From Thermoanaerobacterales bacterium (GTDB lineage Bacteria; Bacillota; Thermosediminibacteria; Thermosediminibacterales; Tepidanaerobacteraceae): DNA of 16,113 nt. The stretch lies in contig DUNY01000267.1 in NCBI GenBank assembly GCA_012839145.1, positions 1 through 16,113 on the forward strand. The letters are read 5' to 3'. Below are positions 8,185 to 15,192 of this stretch, in pieces (the first letter of the stretch is position 1; each line of letters opens with the position of its first letter). The notes beneath the pieces are model-generated. The model was not told where the DNA came from. It ran no database searches and was given only the letters and a program-made list of their open reading frames with translations. A program made the position numbers and the translations under genes.

Positions 8185-8754
8185 ATGAATTGGTGGAAAA
8201 AATTTATAAAGCGGTTTTCCCCATATAACCTTGCAATAATGGCTCTTGTTTCGGCCATAGGAATTGCAGTAAAGCCGATTACTACTTCTCTTGCACATAT
8301 CATAACCGGACCGCTGTATGTTCCGGGTGGTGTTGTTGCCGGAGGGCTATATATGATGTGGATCGTGATTGGGGCAGGGCTTGTGGGCATCCCGGGGACG
8401 GCTGCTTTTATAGGGATTATTCAGGCCTTGATGGTAATAATACTGGGTTCTTACGGGACACACGGGGTCTTAAGCCTTTTGACCTATTCTGTTCCGGGTG
8501 TGTTTATTGATTTATTGCTTTTAATCATGAGAGATCACCGGCATATATGCTGTCCATTATGTGGGTTTTTAGCCGGGGCAGTGGCCAACATAGGCGGCAC
8601 ATGTATTGTCTCTCTGGCATTTTTTAATCTTCCCCTAATACCTTTGCTGCTTAGTATTTCCCTGGCGGCGCTTTCAGGCGGGCTGGGGGGGCTGTTGGCT
8701 TTTTATATTATCACTCAGCTAAGAAAAATGAAAATAGCCAAATCGATTGATTAA
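8185..8754 (+). CDS. ECF transporter substrate-binding membrane (S) component, substrate unknown
   Basis: The start is ATG 8185, 8 bases after GAGGG (8172-8176). The 189-residue product is almost wholly hydrophobic with about six transmembrane segments (near 16-35, 45-62, 65-87, 95-115, 122-145, 150-175). The first helix carries an A-x-x-x-A motif (ALVSA), typical of the S-component face that contacts EcfT. Conserved-looking loops are GPLYVPGGVVAGG with YMMW, and GSYGTHG. Size and topology fit ECF S components, and EcfA1, EcfA2 and EcfT follow 259 bases downstream. I do not recognise the vitamin-specific subfamily; it does not look like BioY, ThiT or RibU to me. The Moco-riboswitch-like leader suggests a molybdopterin-related or oxyanion-related ligand, while DUF4430 upstream could suggest a corrinoid; neither is shown. 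Confidence 0.75.
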   Translation: MNWWKKFIKRFSPYNLAIMALVSAIGIAVKPITTSLAHIITGPLYVPGGVVAGGLYMMWIVIGAGLVGIPGTAAFIGIIQALMVIILGSYGTHGVLSLLTYSVPGVFIDLLLLIMRDHRHICCPLCGFLAGAVANIGGTCIVSLAFFNLPLIPLLLSISLAALSGGLGGLLAFYIITQLRKMKIAKSID

Positions 8755-8770
8755 ATATCGGAATCATAAT

Positions 8771-8837
8771 TGATTCTAATGTAAAAGTTCTTCCAAGGTG
8801 TCATTATTTTTACTAGAGTAATTTTTACACCAGAACT
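8771..8837 (+). repeat. Dispersed ~67-bp intergenic element, copy A
   Basis: This stretch matches 16045-16111 with about 18 substitutions, all transitions, and one single-base gap. A hairpin lies at 8813-8833. Compared with the right-edge copy, two of its pairs changed on both sides (C-G to T-A, G-C to A-T). It begins 17 bases after the S-component stop. Confidence 0.65.
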
Positions 8838-8866
8838 ATCCACGTGTTACCCACACCACGATTAAC

Positions 8867-8954
8867 GTAAGTGTTACTCTTACTCTGAGCATAGCAAAGA
8901 GTCTTAAGATTCTTCGGACTTCGTCCTCAGGATGACAAAAAAGTTAGCACTTAC
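8867..8954 (+). repeat. MITE-like palindromic repeat, copy 2
   Basis: The ends are near-perfect inverted repeats: GTAAGTGTTAC (8867-8877) and GTTAGCACTTAC (8943-8954). Inside, an arm CTCTGAGCATAGCAAAGAGT and then CTTAAGATTCTTCGG and CTTCGTCCTCAGGATGACA show the same core family as the element at 8003. The two copies bracket the S-component gene. The remainder of the 8755-9013 gap has only the dispersed element and a small palindrome (8981-8994). Confidence 0.55.
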
Positions 8955-9013
8955 AAAGCAAACACAATTTGGTTTTAATGGTATTTAAAAATACGGCTAA
9001 GGGGGGTTAAGCG

Positions 9014-9751
9014 GTGGATGTTTTACCGGTGGAGATTAAAAATCTAAGTTTTGCACATGCCGGCTCAAATCGCCCTGTCTTAAACAATATAAATTTAAAA
9101 ATGTTTCCGGGAGAAAGCATAGGTATTACAGGGCTCAGCGGAAGCGGCAAAACAACACTTGCTATGGCAGTATGCGGGCTGCTTAAAAGAAATATTGAAG
9201 GAATATTAGAAGGTGAAATAAAGATATACGGTAAAAATGTTTTTGATTATGCAACTGCACAAATTGGGACAAAAGTAGGATTAGTATTCCAAAATCCGGA
9301 GAACCAGCTATTTTCCACGTCGGTTTTTGATGAAATTATCTTTGGTCCAGAAAATTTGTGCCTTCAAAAACAGGAAATAGAAAAAAGAGCACAAAAATCC
9401 ATGGACCTTACAGGAACCCAGGATCTTGCAGATAGGCATCCCGGCCAACTGTCAGGAGGGGAAAAACACCTTGTGGCACTAGCGTCCGTGCTAAGCCTTG
9501 ACCCTGATATTTTCATATTTGATGAAGTGATGAGCCAACTCGACTCTGATAATGTACAGCGGGTTAATAAAATTATTTCAATATTAAAACAATGCGGTAA
9601 ATCCATACTTATTATTGACCATGAACTTTCAAGATTAGATGGAGTCGATAGACTGTTTCTCATGAAGGCTGGCAGTATAATACCTGCGAGCTCAAGGGAT
9701 ATAGAAGATTATTATAGAGAACTTTTGGCAAAAGCGGACAGGTTGGAGTGA
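9014..9751 (+). CDS. ecfA1: ECF transporter ATPase A1
   Basis: The GTG 9014 start is 7 bases after GGGGGG. The 245-residue ABC ATPase has Walker A GLSGSGKT (40-47), Q-loop QNPENQ (Q93), signature LSGGE (146-150) followed by KHL rather than the usual QR, Walker B FIFDE (D170, E171) and switch His203 (IIDHE). The catalytic residues are intact. QNPE/NQLF after the Q-loop and the pairing with a second, similar ATPase and an EcfT protein are typical of energy-coupling factor modules, which power vitamin or metal import through S components. It is followed after 6 bases by ecfA2. In a group II arrangement the module may serve several S components elsewhere in the genome, so adjacency to the S gene at 8185 suggests but does not prove partnership. 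Confidence 0.9.
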   Translation: MDVLPVEIKNLSFAHAGSNRPVLNNINLKMFPGESIGITGLSGSGKTTLAMAVCGLLKRNIEGILEGEIKIYGKNVFDYATAQIGTKVGLVFQNPENQLFSTSVFDEIIFGPENLCLQKQEIEKRAQKSMDLTGTQDLADRHPGQLSGGEKHLVALASVLSLDPDIFIFDEVMSQLDSDNVQRVNKIISILKQCGKSILIIDHELSRLDGVDRLFLMKAGSIIPASSRDIEDYYRELLAKADRLE

Positions 9752-9757
9752 AAAAAT

Positions 9758-10420
9758 TTGTCCTTATTAGAAGTTAAAGATCTATCATTTGCATATAAAA
9801 ATGGAGTGCAGATAATTGAAAGAATAAACTTCACTTTAAACAAAGGGGATTGTCTTGCCATTAAGGGACCCAACGGAAGTGGAAAAACAACTCTTGCAAA
9901 ACTTTTGACAAGAATCCTCAGACCTACCGGAGGTCATATTCTTCTTGAAGGAAAAGATATTTCAGAGTTGACATTAGCAGATATAGGGAAAAAAATCGGT
10001 TATGTCATGCAAAATCCCGAAAGACAGGTGTTTTCACACACTGTGGAGGAAGACATTGCCTTCAGCTTGAGGCATAGGGGATTTAAAAGCGAGGAAGTTG
10101 AAAAAAAGATTGACAAAATGCTTGATTTTTTTGAGCTGAATCGATATAGAAAAACATCCCCGTTTATTTTAAGCCGAGGAGAACAGCAGCGCCTTGCTAT
10201 CGCCTCTGTATTGGTGTTAGAACCGAAAATATTATTGTTGGATGAACCTACTACCGGGTTGGATCCGCTGCGAAAGAAAAGGCTGGAGTTAATGTTGAGG
10301 GAGCTATATTACAATGGGACTACCCTTATTGTCATAAGTCACGACCATAAATTTTTAAGTAAGCTTTTTAATAAGGAACTTTGTATTGAAAATGGTCTTA
10401 TGCGGGAGGATATGCTGTGA
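9758..10420 (+). CDS. ecfA2: ECF transporter ATPase A2
   Basis: The TTG 9758 start is 9 bases after GGAG (9745-9748) in the end of ecfA1. The 220-residue ATPase has Walker A GPNGSGKT (37-44), Q-loop QNPERQ (Q85), signature LSRGEQQR (138-145), Walker B ILLLDEPTTGLD (D162, E163) and His195 (ISHD). It is the second half of the EcfA heterodimer and is shorter than the usual ~280 residues because it lacks a long C-terminal extension. Its stop overlaps the EcfT start by GTGA, so ecfA1, ecfA2 and ecfT form a tightly coupled operon. Confidence 0.92.
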   Translation: MSLLEVKDLSFAYKNGVQIIERINFTLNKGDCLAIKGPNGSGKTTLAKLLTRILRPTGGHILLEGKDISELTLADIGKKIGYVMQNPERQVFSHTVEEDIAFSLRHRGFKSEEVEKKIDKMLDFFELNRYRKTSPFILSRGEQQRLAIASVLVLEPKILLLDEPTTGLDPLRKKRLELMLRELYYNGTTLIVISHDHKFLSKLFNKELCIENGLMREDML

Positions 10421-11157
10421 CGCATTTTGAGCTGGACCCAAGAACCAAGCTGGTCTTTGTGCTTGTTATATCGAGTTTGGCAGTAATATACAGATCACTG
10501 TATTGGCTTATAGGTTTATTTGCCTGCTCCACAGTGCTGTTTTTTGTATTCGGGGTCAGGTTTTCCAATTTACTGAACAGACTTAAGAGCTTTATACCAA
10601 TTATAATACTTATTATTTTTGTTCAAAGTATCTTCCGACAAGAGGGGAATGCAGTATTAGCCGTAGGAAGATTCAACCTGCTAACTGATGTAGGAGTAAA
10701 AGAGGGTGCAAGTGCTGCACTCAGGCTTATGATATTAATTTTGTCTGCAGGAATTCTCGTTTCCACAAACCCACAACATCTCATAAGGGGACTGGTGGAT
10801 TGGAGAGTGCCTTATGAGCTAATATTTATGGTTCAGATGGGTATCAGGTTTTTGCCTTTACTGAGAGAAGAAGTGAATGATACCTTTGCTGCAATACAAT
10901 TGAGAGGAGTTGAGCTTGTTAATGTTCCATTGGTCAAAAAAATGAAGATCTACAGTCATGTATTTTTGCCGTCAATTGCCAATGCATTGATAAGAACAAA
11001 TCAGCTTACCCTCGCCATGGAATTGAAAGGTTTTGGTGTGGGAGAAAAAAGAAGTTTTTATCATGAGGTTTCGCTAAAGTCAGTAGACAAAATACTTACA
11101 TTTGTCAGCATTTTTTTAGGTCTGACAGCCGTTATATTGTATTATAAGTGGAATTAA
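10417..11157 (+). CDS. ecfT: ECF transporter transmembrane coupling protein EcfT
   Basis: The GTG 10417 start overlaps the ecfA2 stop by four bases, with GGGAGGA 6 bases before it. The 246-residue membrane protein begins with HFELDPRTKL, a classic EcfT opening, and has about five transmembrane segments (near 11-45, 57-72, 100-116, 135-150, 225-243). Two coupling motifs sit in the cytoplasmic helices that touch the ATPases: AIQLRG (159-164) and AMELKGFG (200-207). The second has Lys204 where Arg is normal in the A-R-G motif; charge is kept. The protein bridges the two ATPases and the S component. There is no close gene after it for 125 bases, so the following lipoprotein gene may have its own promoter or be read through. 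Confidence 0.92.
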   Translation: MTHFELDPRTKLVFVLVISSLAVIYRSLYWLIGLFACSTVLFFVFGVRFSNLLNRLKSFIPIIILIIFVQSIFRQEGNAVLAVGRFNLLTDVGVKEGASAALRLMILILSAGILVSTNPQHLIRGLVDWRVPYELIFMVQMGIRFLPLLREEVNDTFAAIQLRGVELVNVPLVKKMKIYSHVFLPSIANALIRTNQLTLAMELKGFGVGEKRSFYHEVSLKSVDKILTFVSIFLGLTAVILYYKWN

Positions 11158-11282
11158 AATAAGCCCAGATGTGATAATGGAGCCAGAGGTAGTTATAACA
11201 CTTTAACAAAATGAAGAGATTATTCCACTACATAACTGAACAATTTACTCAACCTTAAACTTTAAGATAAGGGGGCAAATAC

Positions 11283-12410
11283 TTGAATAATTATATAAAC
11301 AGGCTCATTGCTTTACTGTTAATTAGCTTGCTTTGTTTGTCAGTAGCAGGATGTGGCCAAAAAGAAATGGCAAGTGCTAGGAGTACTGGGAAAGAAGAGT
11401 ATGAAAATCAGATAATAGTAATACAAGGCGCAAAAGACGGAAATAAAGAGGTAACAGTTGCTGAAATGAGAAAATTGGAGCAAAAAGAGCTTAATGCAAG
11501 CTTAACCAGGACAACAGGCATGTTGGAAGAGTTTAAAGCTTCCGGCCCCACTGTAAAAGATGTCTTAGCTCTGGTAGGTGAAGATATGTATGAATACAAG
11601 GGATTGGGGTTTGTAGGGAGAGATGGCTACTACTGTCTGGTTACACCTGAGATTATAGAAAACTATGAATTAGTCTTGGCATTGGCTGTTGATGACAACC
11701 CGGAGCTTGCTAACGATACAAAACCTGCAAGATTATGTATTCAGGGAGAATACGGGCCCTATTGGGTTCGCATGGTGGATAAAATCGTATTGTATGAGGA
11801 AATTCCTAAAAAAGACATCAATTCAGTCTGGGTATTCAAAAACTTAGCTAAAGATATACAACCTTATCAATATGAGTATTATGGAAGCAAAGATGATGCC
11901 ATAGAACTGGCACAGATTTTTTCAAGATTTGATAATGTAAGCAACGAGGCCTTTTTTACAATGAAGTCTGCTGATGGATTTATCAAAAATGAAGCCATGA
12001 ACATTGTAAGCCAAAGATATTATATTAAAATAGAGGGCAAAGCTGCACCAATGAATATTTCTCCATATATAAAGCTGGGCATGAACGTAAAAAACATGGC
12101 ATGGTTTTCCACAAATGCTGATGCTGTCATATTCCCTGAACAAATGGCTAAACTTTTGGAGGAAAAACAAATTGATGGTCTAAAAGGGGTTTTACTTGGA
12201 GAAATATTGGAAGAGGTCCGCGTTAAAGATATTGATAATAAACGATTCGAAGTTATTGGCGGAAATGGTCAAAGCGTAAAGGTTAGAGGCAATGATCTTT
12301 ACAAAGGGATATTGACTGTATGTGAAGACGGTACTTATAGTGTTGTATGGGATAAGCAATCAGGGATAAATCTGGTTAAAGACCTACTTTGTATTAAAAC
12401 TGTAGAATAA
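11283..12410 (+). CDS. Lipoprotein with Moco-like domains
   Basis: The TTG 11283 start is 7 bases after GGGGG (11271-11275). The 375-residue product has a lipoprotein signal with lipobox VAGC (Cys24). Residues about 45-172 form a Moco-like (sulfite-oxidase-fold) domain: VTVAEM, the ligand-loop region SLTRTTG, GRDGYYCLVT, ARLCIQGEYGPYWVRMV. A middle part (about 178-258) and a last part (about 300-375, GILTVCEDGTYSVVW) look like further, diverged domains of similar beta-rich type. The Mo-ligating Cys position of sulfite oxidases is not occupied by Cys in the first domain. It follows the ECF genes and precedes the FMN-binding lipoprotein by 48 bases, so it may be a ligand-capture or redox partner at the outer face of the membrane. 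Function is inferred from fold pattern and context only. Confidence 0.7.
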   Translation: MNNYINRLIALLLISLLCLSVAGCGQKEMASARSTGKEEYENQIIVIQGAKDGNKEVTVAEMRKLEQKELNASLTRTTGMLEEFKASGPTVKDVLALVGEDMYEYKGLGFVGRDGYYCLVTPEIIENYELVLALAVDDNPELANDTKPARLCIQGEYGPYWVRMVDKIVLYEEIPKKDINSVWVFKNLAKDIQPYQYEYYGSKDDAIELAQIFSRFDNVSNEAFFTMKSADGFIKNEAMNIVSQRYYIKIEGKAAPMNISPYIKLGMNVKNMAWFSTNADAVIFPEQMAKLLEEKQIDGLKGVLLGEILEEVRVKDIDNKRFEVIGGNGQSVKVRGNDLYKGILTVCEDGTYSVVWDKQSGINLVKDLLCIKTVE

Positions 12411-12458
12411 AAAATTCAAGTATGAAGTTCAATAAAGAGCTAAGTGGAGTGTTGATGA

Positions 12459-13058
12459 TTGAAAAACAGAGAACTTATCATAACAGCTGTGCTGTTGACT
12501 GTTTTGCTAATTATGGGTTGCGGTCATGATGGAATGACAAAAAAAGAATTGAGAGCAGTAAAAGAAGTTATTCCAAATATAGATGAAAAGGATATAGAAA
12601 AAATCAAATTATCTGATGATATAAACACAAAATTCCCGGCAATCAAAAAAGCTTTTAAGGTGAAAAACGGTGGTTATTATGATTACGCTTTTATAGCGGC
12701 TCCGGTTGGTTACCGAGGGCCTATTAATATCGTTGCTGTTATTGACGGGGAACAAAATAAAGTGACAAATGTCAGCATTGTTGAACATGATGAAACACTG
12801 ATTTACGCTGAGAGTTTAACGGAAGATTGGTTTTTAAACCGTTTTAAAGGGAAGGGTGTAAAACAATATTTGGAAAGGGTAATACTGGAGGCTACCAAAC
12901 CTCATGAAATCGTTCAAATAACCGCTGCTACAATTAGCACTCAAGCAGTCATAAACGGTGTAAATTCAGCTATCGGGGCGTACCGTGAAATGGTGCTTAA
13001 AGAAAGCTCACAACCTATTCCCCTCAAGGTAGAAGAACTTGTCACAGGTGTTGAATAA
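12459..13058 (+). CDS. FMN-binding domain lipoprotein with a flavinylation-type motif
   Basis: The TTG 12459 start is 9 bases after GTGGAG; an ATG at 12455 is out of frame. The 199-residue product has a lipobox IMGC (Cys21). Residues about 70-175 form an FMN-binding domain of the RnfG/NqrC type: GGYYDYAF, VAVIDGEQNKV, and ITAATISTQAV with Thr158 in the place where ApbE attaches FMN through a phosphoester bond ([ST]GAT-[IL]-[ST] pattern; Ala replaces Gly here). An extracytoplasmic covalently bound flavin is therefore likely, needing an ApbE encoded elsewhere. It sits between two Moco-like proteins, which suggests an electron-transfer role at the outer face of the membrane, but could also reflect flavin-based sensing. 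The family call is fairly strong, the redox partner unknown. Confidence 0.78.
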   Translation: MKNRELIITAVLLTVLLIMGCGHDGMTKKELRAVKEVIPNIDEKDIEKIKLSDDINTKFPAIKKAFKVKNGGYYDYAFIAAPVGYRGPINIVAVIDGEQNKVTNVSIVEHDETLIYAESLTEDWFLNRFKGKGVKQYLERVILEATKPHEIVQITAATISTQAVINGVNSAIGAYREMVLKESSQPIPLKVEELVTGVE

Positions 13059-13081
13059 AATAACAGGTCTTGGTTTAGGGA

Positions 13082-13128
13082 GAGGTGCCGTCATCTTCAC
13101 CTTAGAAGGATTTTCTACACTGAAACCA
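13082..13128 (+). repeat. Dispersed intergenic element, copy B (core only)
   Basis: The core 13082-13101 matches 16069-16088 at 19 of 20 positions (GAGGTGCC, one A/G change, TCATCTTCACC). The 3' hairpin region is diverged but can still form TTAG/CTGA and AGAA/TTCT stems. It lies between the FMN-binding gene and the membrane-anchored Moco-like gene. Confidence 0.6.
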
Positions 13129-13192
13129 AATTTGCATAGATTTAGAATGCTCAAGCCGCGCTGCAATCTGAAATTTAAGGGAGGTACTAAAG

Positions 13193-13711
13193 TTGGCAGT
13201 TTCAAAGACAAAGAAAACGGGTAATACAGTCGTAATTATAATAGTCTGTCTTGCTGTTACTGTTGGCATCTTGGCATACCTTAACTCCCAAGGAGAAAAG
13301 CTAAATGAAGGTGAAATTAAAATAAAAGCAGGAGACAAGGTCCTTGGAACCGTGACAATAGATGATGCAAGACAACTGCCGGCAGTTAAGAAAAAACTTG
13401 CTATTAATTCTACTAAAGGAATAACAAAACACCAGTTTACATGTACGCCGTTGTCAGAGGTCTTTAAGAAGATTGACCCTGAAATTTGCAGCAGTTACAA
13501 TAAAGTAATAACAATAGGTGTGGATAATTACACATCTTTTATTAGAATGGATGAAGTTATGGAAAAAAACAATGTATATTTGGTATATGAGGATAACGGC
13601 AAACCTCTTAAAACAAAAATGGGCAAAGAAGGAAGTATGAGAGTAATAATTTTAGACGATGTATTCGGGCAGCGCTTTACAAACTTCCTTGTTGAAATGC
13701 GACTTGAATAG
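13193..13711 (+). CDS. Membrane-anchored single Moco-like domain protein
   Basis: The TTG 13193 start is 8 bases after AAGGGAGG (13177-13184), a strong site. The 172-residue product has a basic N-terminus (SKTKKTG), one transmembrane helix (about 11-30) and no lipobox, so it is anchored with its C-terminal part outside. Residues about 40-172 are one Moco-like domain: KVLGTVTIDD, AINSTKG at the ligand-loop position, then HQFTCTPLSEVF, TIGVDNYTSF, MGKEGSMRVIILDD and the final GQRFTNFLVEMRLE. The sulfite-oxidase Mo-ligating Cys is missing. It resembles the lipoproteins at 3353 and 11283 in overall plan, and with the FMN-binding gene forms a small surface module. No enzymatic function can be assigned. 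Confidence 0.7.
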   Translation: MAVSKTKKTGNTVVIIIVCLAVTVGILAYLNSQGEKLNEGEIKIKAGDKVLGTVTIDDARQLPAVKKKLAINSTKGITKHQFTCTPLSEVFKKIDPEICSSYNKVITIGVDNYTSFIRMDEVMEKNNVYLVYEDNGKPLKTKMGKEGSMRVIILDDVFGQRFTNFLVEMRLE

Positions 13712-13784
13712 CATACCTAGCGAGATTTGGACAATTTTTGCACAGCATCACGATGTAGATAACATAATTTAATGAATTGCTTTA

Positions 13785-13880
13785 AGCTTGGAGTGTATAA
13801 TTTTGAGGTACAAGCTGGGGGCGAAACAAAGAGCAAAAATATTTCCTGCACTCCTAGAAAATGACAATGTGAAAGGAGTG
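13785..13880 (+). promoter_or_regulatory. Leader with competing stems that can hide the kinase ribosome site
   Basis: TGCACTCC (13847-13854) can pair with GGAGTGTA (13790-13797; eight pairs, one wobble) or through CACTCC (13849-13854) with GGAGTG (13875-13880), which contains the ribosome site of the gene at 13886. A third stem, AGCTTG (13785-13790) with CAAGCT (13811-13816), excludes the first by sharing base 13790. This is the layout of a translational switch. I do not recognise the RNA class. Confidence 0.5.
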
Positions 13881-13885
13881 ATCCG

Positions 13886-14599
13886 ATGCAAATGAAAGAT
13901 ACTCAGCCGGGGACTCTAATACAGCTGCCTGTAGGCAAAGTAAGCATACAAAAGAAATTTATAAGCAAGAGAAACAGGGTATTCTTGTGCAGTATTAGAG
14001 GTAAAATCAATGCTGAACATGCAATATTAAAGCAGTATTTGACTGGAAATCCAGAAAAAGAGTATGAAATTTTAAAAATGCTGTACGAACATGGTTTAAA
14101 CGTGCCTCAACCTTATTTTTTTAACCAAAAATATCTAATAATGGATTATATACCCGGTGTGCTGCTCTGTGATTTAGTTGAAACAGCTGATATGTCATGG
14201 ACAGAAAAAATAGTGGAATGGTTTATTGCATTTCACAGCACAATGGAGCAAGAGGGAACTTCATATGTAAAAAAGGATGTTAATCTGCGAAATTTTGTCT
14301 TTTTTAACGATGAGTTTTACGGCATTGACTTTGAAGAGACTTCAGTGGGTCAACCGGCTTGTGATATAGGAGGGCTTGCTGCACATATTTTGACTAACAA
14401 GCCTAGATTTACGCAAACAAAGCAAAAAGCAGTGGATATGATAATAAAAAGTTACTGTAAAGCAAAAGGTGATGTGACACCGTCAGATATGGCAAAATGC
14501 TTATGGCAAGAGTTGTTGAAAATTGCTGCAAGAAGACCTAATGAGCGGCAGGAAATATTAAAATACTGTTTTATGAATCAGAAGGGGTGGACAAGTTGA
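13886..14599 (+). CDS. Small kinase-fold (phosphotransferase/Bud32-like) protein
   Basis: The ATG 13886 start is 7 bases after AAAGGAG. The 237-residue protein has a reduced kinase-like fold: a helix with KEYEILKMLYEHG and LNVPQP (58-75), a hinge YLIMDYIPG (83-91), a catalytic loop KKDVNLRNFV (D131, N136) and metal-binding GIDFEE (D148). These match the D-x-x-x-x-N and DF[DE] pattern of aminoglycoside/choline/fructosamine-type and Bud32-type phosphotransferases. The glycine-rich loop is not obvious. Its stop overlaps the MobB start by four bases, so it is translationally coupled to a molybdenum-cofactor gene. The substrate is unknown; a small molecule such as a cofactor precursor or a sugar is as likely as a protein. 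Confidence 0.75.
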   Translation: MQMKDTQPGTLIQLPVGKVSIQKKFISKRNRVFLCSIRGKINAEHAILKQYLTGNPEKEYEILKMLYEHGLNVPQPYFFNQKYLIMDYIPGVLLCDLVETADMSWTEKIVEWFIAFHSTMEQEGTSYVKKDVNLRNFVFFNDEFYGIDFEETSVGQPACDIGGLAAHILTNKPRFTQTKQKAVDMIIKSYCKAKGDVTPSDMAKCLWQELLKIAARRPNERQEILKYCFMNQKGWTS

Positions 14600-15114
14600 A
14601 GGTTTTATCAGTTTATGGTTATACCGGATCCGGCAAGACATCGACTATAGAACAAATTATTGGAGAATTAATACGCCGCGGCTATAGTGTAGGTTCCATA
14701 AAGGATATTCACTTTGAATCTTTTGCTATAGATACTGTGGGAAGTAATACCGATAGACATCGTAAGGCCGGCGCTGAACTTGTGACGGCAAGAGGTATTC
14801 ATGAAACCGATGTATTATTTCCAAAAAGACTTTCCGTTGAACAAATACTTTGTTTTTACAGTCAAGACTATGTAGTGATGGAAGGTGTAACTGACACAGA
14901 TGCTCCAAAAGTCCTCTGCGCAAAAAATGAAGAAGAAATTGAACAATTGATAAATGAAACGGTTTTTGCCATAAGTGGTGTCATCTCAAATAAATTATCA
15001 CATTATAAAGGAATACCGGTTATAAATTCGTTAAAAGATGCTGAAGCTATTGTGGATTTAATCGAGGAAAAAGTAAAAGACTATCCCATATCTCGCATTA
15101 CCGCTGACATATAG
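14596..15114 (+). CDS. mobB: MobB-type GTPase, molybdopterin-guanine dinucleotide synthesis partner
   Basis: I chose TTG 14596, overlapping the kinase stop as TTGA with AAGGGGTGG (14582-14590) before it; a GTG at 14587 in frame would lie inside that site. The 172-residue protein has Walker A GYTGSGKT (8-15) and the MobB pattern GSIKDIHFESF, DTVGSNTDRHRKAGAE with H55, R56, G59 and A60, and YVVMEGVTD with the acid after the strand. MobB proteins bind GTP and assist MobA in making the dinucleotide form of Moco. No mobA, moaA or moeA lies in the window. It is the one clear cytoplasmic molybdenum-cofactor gene and supports reading the surface domains and the riboswitch-like leader together. Confidence 0.85.
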   Translation: MKVLSVYGYTGSGKTSTIEQIIGELIRRGYSVGSIKDIHFESFAIDTVGSNTDRHRKAGAELVTARGIHETDVLFPKRLSVEQILCFYSQDYVVMEGVTDTDAPKVLCAKNEEEIEQLINETVFAISGVISNKLSHYKGIPVINSLKDAEAIVDLIEEKVKDYPISRITADI

Positions 15115-15125
15115 CCTCACACTTA

Positions 15126-15154
15126 TTGCATAGTATTTATTAAAATGATAGAAT
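15126..15154 (+). promoter_or_regulatory. Extended -10 promoter of the DegV gene
   Basis: TTGCAT (15126-15131), a 17-base spacer and TAGAAT (15149-15154), with TG at 15146-15147. The start of transcription would be near 15161, giving a short leader to ATG 15193. It shows that the DegV gene can be read apart from the mobB operon. Confidence 0.6.
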
Positions 15155-15192
15155 AGTCGTGGCATTATGAGGAACTTGGAGGGAAAGGCTCT

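Noticed and set aside
8981..8994. Palindrome GTATTT-AA-AAATAC before ecfA1 as an operator
   Set aside because: A single short AT-rich palindrome with no promoter seen next to it; chance is likely.
14587..14595. GTG at 14587 as start of mobB
   Set aside because: It lies inside the AAGGGGTGG ribosome site; TTG 14596 gives the normal MobB N-terminus MKVLSVYGYTGSGKT and a 4-base overlap.
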